Position numbers and translations under genes: made by a program | Notes under the pieces: generated by a model | Told to the model about the DNA's origin: nothing | The model's input: the letters and a program-made list of their open reading frames with translations, nothing else | Databases searched by the model: none | From: CAVQYV01 sp963718295 [NCBI: uncultured Methylomirabilota bacterium] | GTDB taxonomy: Bacteria > Methylomirabilota > Methylomirabilia > CAVQYV01 | Length of the DNA stretch: 64,000 bases | Direction: 5' to 3' | Assembly (NCBI GenBank): GCA_963718295.1 | Contig: CAVQYV010000003.1 | Location: 372,001-436,000 of the forward strand | Shown here: positions 18,463 to 28,109 of the stretch, one piece after another | Layout of the letters: every line of letters starts with the position of its first letter | How positions within the stretch are numbered: position 1 is the stretch's first letter

Positions 18463-19439
18463 TCGATCCGTTGCCTCTTAAATCCCGGAAGGAGAGTAAT
18501 CAGCCCCCGCGGGCTGTACAGGACCACCCCGATGAGGATGATCGCATATATGATCAGAGAGGCCCCGGCGCGCCCACTTCCCAATAAGTAATTACTGGCC
18601 TCGGTCAAGGGGACCAGGACGCAGGACCCGATCACCGGGCCCCAAACTGTCCCCACGCCTCCGATGATGGCGACGAGGAGGATCTTGACCGAGAGATCCA
18701 TTCCCGCCACGCTATCCGGATCGATGTAGTAAAAGTAAGACACGTAGAATCCGCCCAGCAGTGCGGTGAGCGCGGCGCTGATCATCAAGGCTTTGACCTT
18801 GGTATTTGCCAGATCAATTCCCAGGCTTTCCGCGGCATCCTGGTCCTCTTTGATAGCCTGGAGGTAATAGCCCATCCTGGAATTGTGGACCCGATAGGTC
18901 GCGCATAAGCTGAAGGCCAACAGGCCCAGGCAAATGTAATAGTAGGGCTGCTCCGACGCGAACTGCAGCTGCCAAAGGTTCGTTCCCCTAAAGGGGATGG
19001 TTACGCCGAGAGAGCCGCCGGTTTGATCGCGGAAATGGAGCAACAGGATGCGCACGATTTCCGCGAAAGCCAGCGTGGAAAGGGCCAGATAAGGACCCCG
19101 AAGCCGGAAGACGAGGTGCCCCAGCAGGTAAGCCACCGTCACCGTCAGGACCACCCCCGGGATCACCCCGAGCCACGGGGGGACATTCCGGTTCAACAGC
19201 AACAAAGCCGTCGGATAGGCGCCCATGGCCAGAAAGGCCGCATGGCCCAAGGAAAGCTGGCCAGCGTATCCCCCGATGATGTTCCAGGCGCATCCCAGGG
19301 CCGCAAAGAAGAAGACATTGATCAGGGTGCGGAGGATATACCGCGACGGTGTGATCAAGGGAATCAGGAGGAGGATGGCGGCCAGGGTCAGCGGTGCAAA
19401 CCTGCGCCAGTGGTAATGGTTAGGAACGATCCTGCCCAT
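18459..19439 (-). CDS. livM: Branched-chain amino-acid ABC permease LivM (operon 1)
   Basis: The 326-residue protein has about ten hydrophobic helices and the LivM motifs [14 protein letters not shown] (near residue 55) and [18 protein letters not shown], and ends ...LLPGFKRQ. It forms the inner-membrane channel with LivH. The start overlaps the livH stop as TGATG, so the genes are co-translated. Confidence 0.9.
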   Translation of the reverse strand: MGRIVPNHYHWRRFAPLTLAAILLLIPLITPSRYILRTLINVFFFAALGCAWNIIGGYAGQLSLGHAAFLAMGAYPTALLLLNRNVPPWLGVIPGVVLTVTVAYLLGHLVFRLRGPYLALSTLAFAEIVRILLLHFRDQTGGSLGVTIPFRGTNLWQLQFASEQPYYYICLGLLAFSLCATYRVHNSRMGYYLQAIKEDQDAAESLGIDLANTKVKALMISAALTALLGGFYVSYFYYIDPDSVAGMDLSVKILLVAIIGGVGTVWGPVIGSCVLVPLTEASNYLLGSGRAGASLIIYAIILIGVVLYSPRGLITLLPGFKRQRIE

Positions 19440-20314
19440 CAGTAGACCTTTCCCCTGCCCAGGATGCCCGATGGCTTGAAGACGAGCACCAGGACGAAAA
19501 TGATGAACACACCCAGCATGGCCAGATCCAGGGCCAGGAACTGAGCGCTCAAGGACTCGGCGATCCCGATCACTAAGGCTCCGAGGATCGCCCCCGGTAT
19601 GTTCCCCATGCCGCCCAAAACCACGACCACGAATGCAACCAGGACGAACATGCCTCCGACGGAGGGAAAGGTGTAGAAGAAGGGAGTGATCAGGGCTCCT
19701 GCGCCCGCCGCCAGGGAAATCCCGATGCCAAAGGCCAACCAGTGCATTCTCTTGGGATTGATTCCCATCAGGGTGGCCACTTCGGGCTTTTCGGCCACGG
19801 CCCGGAGTCCCTTACCCAAATCGGTCCGGGTCAAAAACAGCCACAGGCCTCCAGAGAAGGCCAGCCCCACGCTGAAAGCGATCAGGCGGGGAACTGAGAG
19901 GAGTATGGGGCCCAGGGCCACCACGCTGAGTTTGTAGGGGGTTTTCACCGAGAGGTATTCGGGGCCCATGAAGAGCAGCACCAGGTTGGTGAGCAGGACC
20001 GAAAGCCCCAAGGTCAGAAGGATCTGAGCTTCATCGGGTTGTCCGACGACCCGGCTGATCAGGGCTTTTTGAACGAAAGCTCCCACTCCTAACATGATGG
20101 GGATGACGAGAAGGATGGAGAGGCCCGGATCCCAACCGAGGAAGTGATGGAATAAGTAGGTCAGGACCATCCCGAGCATGACGAACTCGCCGTGGGCGAA
20201 GTTGACCACATTCATCACGCCGAAAATCAAGGTCAAGCCCACGGCAATCAGGGCATAGACCCCGCCCATCATGAGACCATTCACGATCGATTGAAGCAGG
20301 GTAATCAGGTGCAT
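19439..20314 (-). CDS. livH: Branched-chain amino-acid ABC permease LivH (operon 1)
   Basis: The product is a multi-helix permease of 291 residues with the LivH opening LLQSIVNGLMMGGVYALIAV and the motif NVVNFAHGEF. ATG 20314 is preferred because it matches the usual N-terminus and has GGAG just upstream. A codon at 20335 would add seven residues. It pairs with LivM, whose gene overlaps its 3' end. Confidence 0.88.
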   Translation of the reverse strand: MHLITLLQSIVNGLMMGGVYALIAVGLTLIFGVMNVVNFAHGEFVMLGMVLTYLFHHFLGWDPGLSILLVIPIMLGVGAFVQKALISRVVGQPDEAQILLTLGLSVLLTNLVLLFMGPEYLSVKTPYKLSVVALGPILLSVPRLIAFSVGLAFSGGLWLFLTRTDLGKGLRAVAEKPEVATLMGINPKRMHWLAFGIGISLAAGAGALITPFFYTFPSVGGMFVLVAFVVVVLGGMGNIPGAILGALVIGIAESLSAQFLALDLAMLGVFIIFVLVLVFKPSGILGRGKVY

Positions 20315-20483
20315 TTCGCTCCATCCAGCCGGCATCTTGGCCGACTGGACCGCTTAAGTTGGGGCAATCGGGGAAAAATGCCCTTGGGTTTCCGAATCGA
20401 AACCGGGGAGAACAGGTGTCTCCCCGGATGATCCAACAGTGAAGCACCCCGCCCACAGGCGTGGCACGCGGGGCAAGTTGTGG

Positions 20484-21704
20484 TCATCGTTTGATCGGCC
20501 AAATGACATCGCTGGTGGCATCTTCCTCCGGATAGACCGTCCTGGGTTCCCCCCTCTGCCATTGGATCATCGTGGGATGGACATAGGTGTTCCAACCGGT
20601 CTGGTCGAACTTGATTTTTCCGGGCTGCATGAACCCGGCCGGGCCGCTTACGATCTCGATGGAAGCCAAGGCGTCCCGGATCCTCTGGGGATCAGCAGAA
20701 CGAGCCCTTTCGATGGCCTCTTTCAGGGTCCAGACCATTGCGTAATGTTCCCCCGCCTGCTCCGGCATGAAGGTGCCAAATCTCTTCTTATAGCGCTCGA
20801 CTGCCGATTTGCGCTGGCGATCGGACATGATATTCTTGCTGTCCCAGCTCCAGGATCCTACGCTGAACACGCCGTTGATCCGATCACCGAGGGATTTGTA
20901 GATATCGGGCCAGATAAAGCCAGCACCTCCACCGATCACCAGCGCATTTACGCGCATGGCCTGCATGGTGCTGATGATCAATTCCGCATCGGTGGTGTAA
21001 GAGACCGGGAAGATGACGTCCACCCCGGACGCCTTGATCTTGGTGACCAGAGGGGAGGCGTCGGTGAATTTGGCATCATAGGCCTCAAACAGGGCGATCT
21101 TATAGCCCTCTTTGGTCGCTGTCTCCTTCAGGCCCCCGGCCGTTGAAGTCCCATAAGCGGTGTTTTCATAGACGAAACCCAGCTTATGGATGGGAATGTT
21201 GTATTTCTTCTTCAAATAGGTAAGGAACTTCACCTGGGTGGCGCCGAACTGACTGCCTTTGGGACAGATCTCGAACACATACTTGTATCCTTGCTGCGTA
21301 ATCTTGTCTGAGATGGAGCTGGTGATCAGCGGAATTTTAGATTTTTCAATCACCGGCAGGCAGGTGAGGGTCATCTGGCTCATGCCGTAACCGATGGCTG
21401 CCGCGATCCTTCCCGTCGAGAACGTTCGCTCGGTGACGCTCGGCCCCTGCGCAGCATTGCTGGTCACATCGGCGACCACCAGCTTGATCTTCGCCCCGCC
21501 CAGTACTTTAATTCCCCCGGCGGCATTCACGTCCTCAACCGCCAGCTCTGCTCCATCCCGGCTCATCTTTCCCATGTCCACCGCAGGCCCGGAAAGGCTC
21601 GTAAGGAGGGCAATCTGCACCTCCTCTGCTGCCACGGTCGAACTGGCAGAAGCGAGGCACAGACCCATCATCCCAATCACCATCAAAAAGTCCTGGGTTC
21701 GCAT
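20484..21704 (-). CDS. livK: Branched-chain amino-acid ABC transporter substrate-binding protein (operon 1)
   Basis: The 406-residue periplasmic binding protein has a signal peptide (cleavage near AAE, residue about 26). The type I binding-protein fold starts with ALLTSLSGPAVDMGKMSRDGAELA. GGGAGG lies 6 bases before ATG 21704, which decides this start over a longer frame to 21779. It leads the operon K-H-M-G-F. The true ligand may be any amino acid, amide or aromatic acid handled by this large family. Confidence 0.9.
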   Translation of the reverse strand: MRTQDFLMVIGMMGLCLASASSTVAAEEVQIALLTSLSGPAVDMGKMSRDGAELAVEDVNAAGGIKVLGGAKIKLVVADVTSNAAQGPSVTERTFSTGRIAAAIGYGMSQMTLTCLPVIEKSKIPLITSSISDKITQQGYKYVFEICPKGSQFGATQVKFLTYLKKKYNIPIHKLGFVYENTAYGTSTAGGLKETATKEGYKIALFEAYDAKFTDASPLVTKIKASGVDVIFPVSYTTDAELIISTMQAMRVNALVIGGGAGFIWPDIYKSLGDRINGVFSVGSWSWDSKNIMSDRQRKSAVERYKKRFGTFMPEQAGEHYAMVWTLKEAIERARSADPQRIRDALASIEIVSGPAGFMQPGKIKFDQTGWNTYVHPTMIQWQRGEPRTVYPEEDATSDVIWPIKR

Positions 21705-21872
21705 CGTTGACCTCCCTTTCGAGTGGATTCCCCAATTCGGATCAGAGTTCCTCATGCAGACACAAAGAGGCTCCGCCATTCCGGGCTGACTGACCGAGGG
21801 CTGGCCTTCGCACTACCCTCTGCCCCTGGAAGGCTGCGAACAGGCAGTCATGCCGCCGGGTCCGCCTGCTGC

Positions 21873-21901
21873 AACTTAACTCCTCCAGAGGCCCCTGTCA
21901 A
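21873..21901 (-). promoter_or_regulatory. Possible sigma-70 promoter for liv operon 1
   Basis: On the minus strand, TTGACA and TAAGTT are separated by 17 bases. The -35 is consensus and the -10 is weak. It lies about 170 bases upstream of livK, within a 314-base gap with no other recognised feature. Confidence 0.4.
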
Positions 21902-22018
21902 TTCCTTTCCCTTTCCCGAATTGCCTCAAATTAAATGTTACCCACCAGGTGATTGAGAAGGAATCGTTGACTCATAATTCGGTGCTACCGAACACCGACT
22001 CCTTACAGGAGGGTTCTT

Positions 22019-22495
22019 ATGAGTCCCCGATCCAAGAGAGAATACCTGGAAGCCTTCCATGTACGCTATAAGAAAGCATCGCGTAAGGGCAAGAGTCTCA
22101 TCCTGGATGAGTTCTGTGCCATTTCTGGCTATCACCGCAAGCATGCCATTCGACGGCTCCGTGGGTTCAAACGCTTTACCAGACCTCAGCCCAGGAAACG
22201 AGGGAGACATGCCCTCTATGACCACCCGGACCTTCTCTTGCCCCTGAAGCGGATCTGGCTGGCAGCTAATCTGCCCTGCTCCAAGCGGCTCAAAGCCATG
22301 ATCCCCCTATGGCTGCCCGGGTATGCAAGGCATTTCGGTGATCTGCCGCCGAAGATCCACGATCTTCTTTTCAGGATCTCTCCGGCCACGATCGATCGGC
22401 TTCTGACTCCGGTGAGGGTCCAATATCAGAAAAAGGTACCCGCCCGATATCCGCCTCAATTTACTCGACTTCTGCCTCCGCCGGTCAAGTGCTGA
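22019..22495 (+). pseudogene. Truncated transposase/integrase fragment
   Basis: The 158-residue product (MSPRSKREYLEAFHVRYKKA, DEFCAISGYHRKHAIR, LAANLPCSKRLKAMIPLWLP) matches the N-terminal DNA-binding part of ISNCY-like integrase-type transposases. The catalytic DDE domain is missing. After IDRLLTPVRVQY the sequence degenerates and stops. A strong AGGAGG precedes the start. No inverted repeats were found, so this is the remnant of an old insertion between liv operon 1 and the RND operon. Confidence 0.65.
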
Positions 22496-22656
22496 TCTTT
22501 CCAATTGCGTAGTTACCCCCCTTCGGCTTTGCTTGTCAAGGAATGATTGGGCCCTTCGGAGGGGAGTGTCAGGGAGATCGGGCGTAGAGCGGTTGCAGGG
22601 AACACGAAAAGCGGGAGGTGCGGAGGGGTAAGATCTGGGGCTCCGGGCCGCGTTCT

Positions 22657-25600
22657 TCAGGCGCCGGACTCGCCCCCAGCGGTCCGGCGGCGGATCCATG
22701 CGCCCAGGTCATCCAGGAGGCTATAGACCACCGGCACCACTAAGAGGGTGAGGACGGTGGAGGTGATGAGCCCCCCGATGACCCCTCGCGCCAGCGGCGC
22801 GCGCATCTCCCCGCCGGCCCCCAGGGCCAAGGCCAGGGGTAGCATGCCGAAGATCATGGCCAGGGTGGTCATCAGGATGGGCCGCAGCCTCGTTCTCCCC
22901 GATTGGATGAGGGCCTCCCGGCGCGACAGGCCCCGCCCCTGCAGGGTGCGGGCATAGTCCACTAAGAGGATGGCGTTCTTGGTCACCAGACCCATGAGCA
23001 TGATCAGCCCAATCAGCGACATGATGCTGAGGGTGTCCCCGGTGAGCCACAGCATCCCGGCCATGCCCACGATGGACAGGGGCAGTGAAAGCATGATGGA
23101 CAATGGGGTGATGAAAGACTCGAACTGGGCGGCCAGGATCAGGTAGACGAGGATAATGGCCAGGAGCAGCGCCTCCGCCATGTATCCGAAGGACTCGGCC
23201 ATATCCTCCGCCTCCCCCGAGAAGGAAATCGAATACCCCGGTTCCATCGGGATGCGGGCGGCGACCTCCCGGACTTTCTTGACCGCCGTCCCCACCTGCA
23301 GCCCATCCAGGTTGGCAGAGACCACCACCTGCCGCACCAGGTCCCTCCGGTCGATCTGGGAGGGGGTGGCGCTGATCCGGTAGTCCGCCACCTCCCCGAT
23401 GGGCACCATGGCCACGTTTCCGTCCGATCTACGCACTGTGAGGCGGAGGCGCTCCACCTGCCCCGGGTCCCGGCGCAGCCCCCCGGGGAGGCGCACTCGC
23501 ACATCCACCGCCTCTCCCGTCTCGTCCTCGTAGGTGGAGACCACCTGCCCGCCCACCAGGGTCCCCACCGCACCCACGATGTCGGCAGTGCCCACTCCGG
23601 CGTCCGAGGCCTTCCTGCGGTCCACCAGCAGGCGGTACTCGGGGATATTCTCCTCCAGCGTCATCTCCAGGTCCACGATGCCCCGGATCTTTGCCACCTC
23701 CTGCTTCAGCGCAGCCCCGTAGCCCTTGAGGAGGGTGAGATCTTCGCCCCGCACATTCACCACCAGGGGCTTGTTCGTGCCGCCCAGGCGCCCCGCCTCC
23801 TCGATGGAAAAGCGGATGCCCGGAATGCCGAGCAGCCTTGACCGCAGCTCCCGCTGGATTTCTTCCTGGCTGCGGCTGCGCTGGTCGCGGTCCGCCAGCT
23901 TGACATAGACGGAGGCGTCGCGCACCGTACCCGCGTCCCCGGCCCCGATGGTGGAGTAGGTATTCTCGACTTCCGGGAATCCCGCGAGGACCTTCATTAC
24001 CTCCCGGAGGCGCCCCTCCGTCTCGGCGATGGAGGCCTCGGGGGCCGACCGGAAGGAAATCTGGAACTCGCCCTGGTCATAGTTCTGGAAGAAGGTGCTC
24101 TCCAGGCTGAAGAAGAGGCCGACGCCCAAGACGAAGGCTCCCACAGCGGAGGCCAGAACGGTATTGCGGTGATCCAGAGCCCAGCCGATCAGGCCACGAT
24201 AGCCCTCCGCCAGCCACTCGAAGGCCTGATTGAAGCGGTCCAGCAGTTGGCTGATCGGCCCCCGTTTCCCCTTCCGCTGGATGGCCGGGTCCACCCATCG
24301 CGAGGAGAGCATGGGATCCAGGGTGAAGGAGACGAAGAGGGAGACGAGGACGGCAAAGGCGACGGTGATGCCAAATTCGAAGAAGAAGCGCCCCACGATC
24401 CCTTTCATGAAGGCCACCGGCACGAAGACCGCCACGATGGTGAAGGTGGTGGCCAGGACCGCCAGGCCGATCTCGCTGGTCCCGTCCCGGGCGGCGGTAA
24501 AATGGTCCTTCCCTTTCTCCAGGTGGCGGACGATGTTTTCGCGTACCACAATGGCGTCGTCGATGAGCATCCCGATCGCCAAAGACAGGGCCATGAGGGT
24601 CATGACATTGAGGGTCATGCCCATGAAGTTCATCGCGATGAAGGAGGAGATGACGGAAATGGGAAGCGTAAGTCCGGTGATGACCGTCGAGCGCCAAGAA
24701 TTGAGGAAAAGAAAAACGATGAAGACGGTGAGGAGGGCCCCGATGATGAGAGTTTCCTGCACGTCGGCCACGGACTCCCGGATGATGAGGGAGGCATCGC
24801 GTACGACCTCCAGACGCGTTCCGGGGGGCAGCTCTCGGGCCAGGCTCTCGATCGTCCTCTTTACTGTGTCCACTACCCCCACAGTATTGGCGCCGGACTG
24901 CTTCAGGATATTGATCCCCACCGCTGACTCCCCGTTGATCAGGGCGAGGGACCGCTGCTCCTCGATCCCATCGATCACATCCGCCACATCCCCGAGGATG
25001 ACCGGGCGCTCGCCCCGGCGGGAGATCACCATCTCCCTGAAGCCTTCCACTGCCCCGGGCTTCCCTGCGACGCGAAGGGACATTTCCTGTCCACCGCGAC
25101 TGAGGCGGCCCAGCGGAGTGTTGACGTTCTCGGCCCGCAGGCCGGCGATCACTTCATCCACTCCCATCCCGAGGGCCTCCAGGCGCAGGGGGTCTATGTT
25201 CACCGTCACTTCCCGCGAGGAGGGGCCCACCAGATCCACCCTTCCCACCCCGGAGATATTCTCCAGGCGCCGCTTGACCTTCTTCTCCACCAGAGTGGTC
25301 AGCTCCCGCGGGGTCAGGCTTCTTGAGCGGGCTGCCAGGGAGATGATGGGCATGGAGGCGATGTCGAGCTTCTGGATGATGGGCTCTTCGATTCCCTGGG
25401 GAAGCTCGCCCCGGATGGCGCTCACCTTGGCCCGGCATTCCTGGGCCGCATCGTTGACCTTTACCTCCAGGTCGAACTCCACAAAAACCTGCGAAACCCC
25501 CTCCCGGGAATACGAACTGACATGATTGACGCCGGAGATGGGGTTGACCGCCTCTTCGATCCTTTTCGAGACCTCGCGCTCCACCGTCTCCGGAGAGGCG

Positions 25601-25758
25601 CCGGGAAAGGTGGTCACCACCGCCACCCAGGGGATCTCCACGTTGGGATACATATCGATGGCCAGTCGCCGGTAGGAGAAGATCCCCAGCGTTACCAAGG
25701 CCAGCATGCAGACGGCGGCGAAGATGGGCCGCTTGATGGAGAGGTCGGATAGTAACAT
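22657..25758 (-). CDS. RND-family multidrug efflux pump (HAE-1, AcrB/MexB type)
   Basis: The product has about 1033 residues, normal for the family. It starts MLLSDLSIKRPIFAAV, the usual first helix. Features include a periplasmic porter domain (VVTTFPGASPETVEREV), the TM4 aspartate pair in LAIGMLIDDAIVVREN (about residue 405) that carries protons, and the C-terminal second half (GLVTKNAILLVDYA). The protein pumps lipophilic compounds from the periplasm or membrane using the proton gradient and needs an adaptor and an outer-membrane channel. The adaptor gene is 16 bases upstream. No TolC-type gene is in the window. Confidence 0.93.
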   Translation of the reverse strand: MLLSDLSIKRPIFAAVCMLALVTLGIFSYRRLAIDMYPNVEIPWVAVVTTFPGASPETVEREVSKRIEEAVNPISGVNHVSSYSREGVSQVFVEFDLEVKVNDAAQECRAKVSAIRGELPQGIEEPIIQKLDIASMPIISLAARSRSLTPRELTTLVEKKVKRRLENISGVGRVDLVGPSSREVTVNIDPLRLEALGMGVDEVIAGLRAENVNTPLGRLSRGGQEMSLRVAGKPGAVEGFREMVISRRGERPVILGDVADVIDGIEEQRSLALINGESAVGINILKQSGANTVGVVDTVKRTIESLARELPPGTRLEVVRDASLIIRESVADVQETLIIGALLTVFIVFLFLNSWRSTVITGLTLPISVISSFIAMNFMGMTLNVMTLMALSLAIGMLIDDAIVVRENIVRHLEKGKDHFTAARDGTSEIGLAVLATTFTIVAVFVPVAFMKGIVGRFFFEFGITVAFAVLVSLFVSFTLDPMLSSRWVDPAIQRKGKRGPISQLLDRFNQAFEWLAEGYRGLIGWALDHRNTVLASAVGAFVLGVGLFFSLESTFFQNYDQGEFQISFRSAPEASIAETEGRLREVMKVLAGFPEVENTYSTIGAGDAGTVRDASVYVKLADRDQRSRSQEEIQRELRSRLLGIPGIRFSIEEAGRLGGTNKPLVVNVRGEDLTLLKGYGAALKQEVAKIRGIVDLEMTLEENIPEYRLLVDRRKASDAGVGTADIVGAVGTLVGGQVVSTYEDETGEAVDVRVRLPGGLRRDPGQVERLRLTVRRSDGNVAMVPIGEVADYRISATPSQIDRRDLVRQVVVSANLDGLQVGTAVKKVREVAARIPMEPGYSISFSGEAEDMAESFGYMAEALLLAIILVYLILAAQFESFITPLSIMLSLPLSIVGMAGMLWLTGDTLSIMSLIGLIMLMGLVTKNAILLVDYARTLQGRGLSRREALIQSGRTRLRPILMTTLAMIFGMLPLALALGAGGEMRAPLARGVIGGLITSTVLTLLVVPVVYSLLDDLGAWIRRRTAGGESGA

Positions 25759-25774
25759 GCGATGCCCCTTGCCC

Positions 25775-27079
25775 CTATGCCCCGGGTGAGGCGGGTGAGG
25801 CACCGGATGGCATGGCAGAGGAGGCGCTGGATGAATTGCCAGCGGTGATGCTAGATGGGCCGCTGGAGGGTACCTTGGACGGATCACCAAAGATCTTCAC
25901 CGGAGCGCCGTCCTGCAGATTGAAGCCGCCGCGGACCACAACCCGGTCCCCGGGTAAAAGACCCTCACGGATCTCCGCCAGATCGTCCTCCAGGGCACCC
26001 AGGGAGACGGTACGGCGTCGGGCGGCATTGTTCTCCACCAGGAAGAGGTCAGCCTTGCCGCCGGCCACATCCCAGTTGAAGAGGGCCGAGCGCGGCACAC
26101 GCACCACGCCGACCCGCTTGCCCGTGGCGATATATCCCTTGACGAAGAGCCCCCCCTTGAGTTCCTCGCTGACATTGGAGACCTCGGCCGTCAGCCGCAC
26201 GGAGCGGTCGGCCACGTTCACGGTGGGATTGATGAAGGATACCTTGCCGGTGAAGGTCCGACCGGGGTAAGCGTCCACGGTGAAGGTGAGGGGCTGGCCC
26301 ACCCGCACCTTGCCCATCTCCCCCGAGGGTACGGTCACGGTGAGGTCGAGGAGCCGATTGTCCACGATGAGGAAAATGAGATGGTCGCCGGGCAGATCGC
26401 CCAAATTTACCGCGCGGCGGGCGATCACCCCGTCCATGGGTGCCTTGATGGCGGCCTTGGCCAACTTGGCCTCAACCTGCTGCACATCCTTCTGGGCCGC
26501 CGCCGTCTGAGCCTGGGCCGAGGCGATCTGGGCCTCAACTACACGGATCCGTGCCCGGGATGCCTCCAGGCCGGAACGCCCATCGTCCACCGCTTGCTGG
26601 GTGACGAATCCCGCCTCCTTGAGCTGGAGGAGGCGGTTGTACTCACGTTCGGCACGCTCCGCGGCCACCGTGGCCTCCAAGAGAGCCGCTTTCGCCGCCT
26701 CCTCGGCCGTCCGGGCCACCTGGACCGAAGCCCGCGCCTTCTCCCGAAGCACTTCCAGTTCGCTGCTGTCCATGCGGGCCAGCAAATCTCCTTTCCTCAC
26801 CCGGACCCACTCGGTAACCCGGACCTCGGACACGAGTCCGGGGAGCTCCGCCTTCACCTCCGCCTGGTACTTGGGTGAGAGGCTTCCTACCACTTCGATC
26901 CCCTCGACCACGTCCCCGCTGGAGGCGGCAACGACCTCCACGGCCACCGGCGGTCGCAGGGCGACCTGAGGGGGCTCGCTCGATGTAAACTTGCGTCCCC
27001 AGCCCAGAGCGACAGTGAGGATCAAAAGGGCGGCAAAGACGGAAAGCACAATGATGAGTACATAGGATCTTTTCTTCAT
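25775..27079 (-). CDS. RND periplasmic adaptor (membrane-fusion protein)
   Basis: The 434-residue protein has an N-terminal membrane anchor (residues 5-26), a lipoyl-like half-motif (GLVSEVRVTEWVRVRKGDLL), a long coiled-coil hairpin (about 110-200, rich in Ala/Glu/Gln), a second lipoyl half (APMDGVIARRAVNLGDLPG), and a beta-barrel domain. The C-terminus is Ser/Pro/Ala-rich. It links the RND pump to an outer-membrane duct. It lies between the tetR gene and the pump gene in one operon. Confidence 0.92.
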   Translation of the reverse strand: MKKRSYVLIIVLSVFAALLILTVALGWGRKFTSSEPPQVALRPPVAVEVVAASSGDVVEGIEVVGSLSPKYQAEVKAELPGLVSEVRVTEWVRVRKGDLLARMDSSELEVLREKARASVQVARTAEEAAKAALLEATVAAERAEREYNRLLQLKEAGFVTQQAVDDGRSGLEASRARIRVVEAQIASAQAQTAAAQKDVQQVEAKLAKAAIKAPMDGVIARRAVNLGDLPGDHLIFLIVDNRLLDLTVTVPSGEMGKVRVGQPLTFTVDAYPGRTFTGKVSFINPTVNVADRSVRLTAEVSNVSEELKGGLFVKGYIATGKRVGVVRVPRSALFNWDVAGGKADLFLVENNAARRRTVSLGALEDDLAEIREGLLPGDRVVVRGGFNLQDGAPVKIFGDPSKVPSSGPSSITAGNSSSASSAMPSGASPASPGA

Positions 27080-27121
27080 GGTTTTCCCTTCCGGATAAAT
27101 GCCCTTTCTTTCGGACCCGTT

Positions 27122-27769
27122 CTACGATTCACGGAATATCCCCTGGAAGACCACATCGAGCATTCGGTCAAATTCCTCGATGCTCATGGTATGGTCAGGG
27201 TGACACAGGGAGGATTCGGTAAAGATGCTCAGGGTCCCGAGGATCGCCCCGGTCATGGCCAGGGCGTCTCCTTCACGGAACTCGCCCGAGCGCATCCCCT
27301 CCTTTACCAGTCCTTGCATCGCGCTGCGGAACCGGTCATGGAAGACATCGAAGTCCACAAAGGGCCCCCCCTGGGGAGGACCATAGTAGATGGAATACAT
27401 CACCCGCACGATGTGGATATTTTCGACGAACAGGTCGATGGTCTCGTGGCAGAAGCGGCGGATCTTGTCGGCCAGGGTACCTGCCTCAGCGCTGCGGTCC
27501 CGGCCGACGATGGCCTGGAAGCGCTCCGTCCCCTTCTTCATCAGCTCCAGGAAGATGCCTTCCTTGCTCTGGAAGTAATAGTAGAGCACGGGCTTGGTGA
27601 CGCCGGTCGCGGAGACGATCTCACTCACCGAAGTGGCGGCGAAGCCCTTCCGGTGGAAGAGGTCGACAGCGGCCTTCAGGAGCCGCTCCCGCACCGAGCC
27701 ATCCGGCGGTAGGGACTGTTCTTGTTCGGGAGAGTCTATGCCGTGGTTCCGATGGAATGTTCCGCCCAT
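27122..27769 (-). CDS. TetR/AcrR-family transcriptional repressor
   Basis: The 215-residue protein has a TetR N-terminal helix-turn-helix (LLKAAVDLFHRKGFAATSVS, then VTKPVLYYYFQSKEGIF) and a variable ligand-binding half. It heads the operon with the adaptor and pump and is itself preceded by a promoter overlapped by a palindromic operator (27798-27817). Autoregulated control of efflux by the pump's ligand is therefore likely. AGGAGGA lies just before ATG 27769. Confidence 0.9.
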   Translation of the reverse strand: MGGTFHRNHGIDSPEQEQSLPPDGSVRERLLKAAVDLFHRKGFAATSVSEIVSATGVTKPVLYYYFQSKEGIFLELMKKGTERFQAIVGRDRSAEAGTLADKIRRFCHETIDLFVENIHIVRVMYSIYYGPPQGGPFVDFDVFHDRFRSAMQGLVKEGMRSGEFREGDALAMTGAILGTLSIFTESSLCHPDHTMSIEEFDRMLDVVFQGIFRES

Positions 27770-27797
27770 GGGTCCTCCTGAGGACTGCCCTGAGTTA

Positions 27798-27839
27798 TAT
27801 ACCTACCGGTAAGTATAGTTCAAAAGGAATGCCTGTCAA
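27798..27839 (-). promoter_or_regulatory. Promoter with overlapping TetR-type operator
   Basis: On the minus strand TTGACA (27834-27839) and TATACT (27812-27817) are 16 bases apart. A 20-bp near-perfect palindrome centred on ACCGGT (27798-27817; half TATACCTACC) overlaps the -10 box. Only one base pair of the palindrome is mismatched. A repressor bound here would block the tetR-adaptor-pump promoter. Confidence 0.8.
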
Positions 27840-27964
27840 GAAGAAATTTACCATTCGGTGACAAAGGTCAGAAGAACGGGACGAGCAGGAGCGTTGTGGA
27901 GCGCCATAGAGGCGTTAGCGCCTGTGGAAGTGCTACGATTCCGGACGGAAATAGGTTGCAGCGA

Positions 27965-28023
27965 TTCTTATTCGATTCCCATGTTGCATCTTTGGAGAAG
28001 ATTTGAAAGAATGGGGTGCGTCT
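27965..28023. repeat. Dispersed palindromic repeat, copy 3 (degenerate)
   Basis: The core (TTCGATTCCCATGTTGCATC) and right arm (AAGAATGGGGTGCGTC) resemble the other copies with several changes; the left arm is mostly lost. It lies in the 340-base divergent gap between tetR and the DUF4139-like gene, which otherwise holds the operator described above. Confidence 0.5.
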
Positions 28024-28109
28024 GATCTTTCAAACCAGTAGCATTTCATCTTGCGAAGCTCCTCTTGGTGGGGCCTCAAAGGATCTTCGTGCGGTTAGGA
28101 GGGAGTAAA

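Noticed and set aside
23139-24927. Long open frames opposite and within the RND gene
   Set aside because: These are GC-rich shadow frames; the RND frame has full-length homology.
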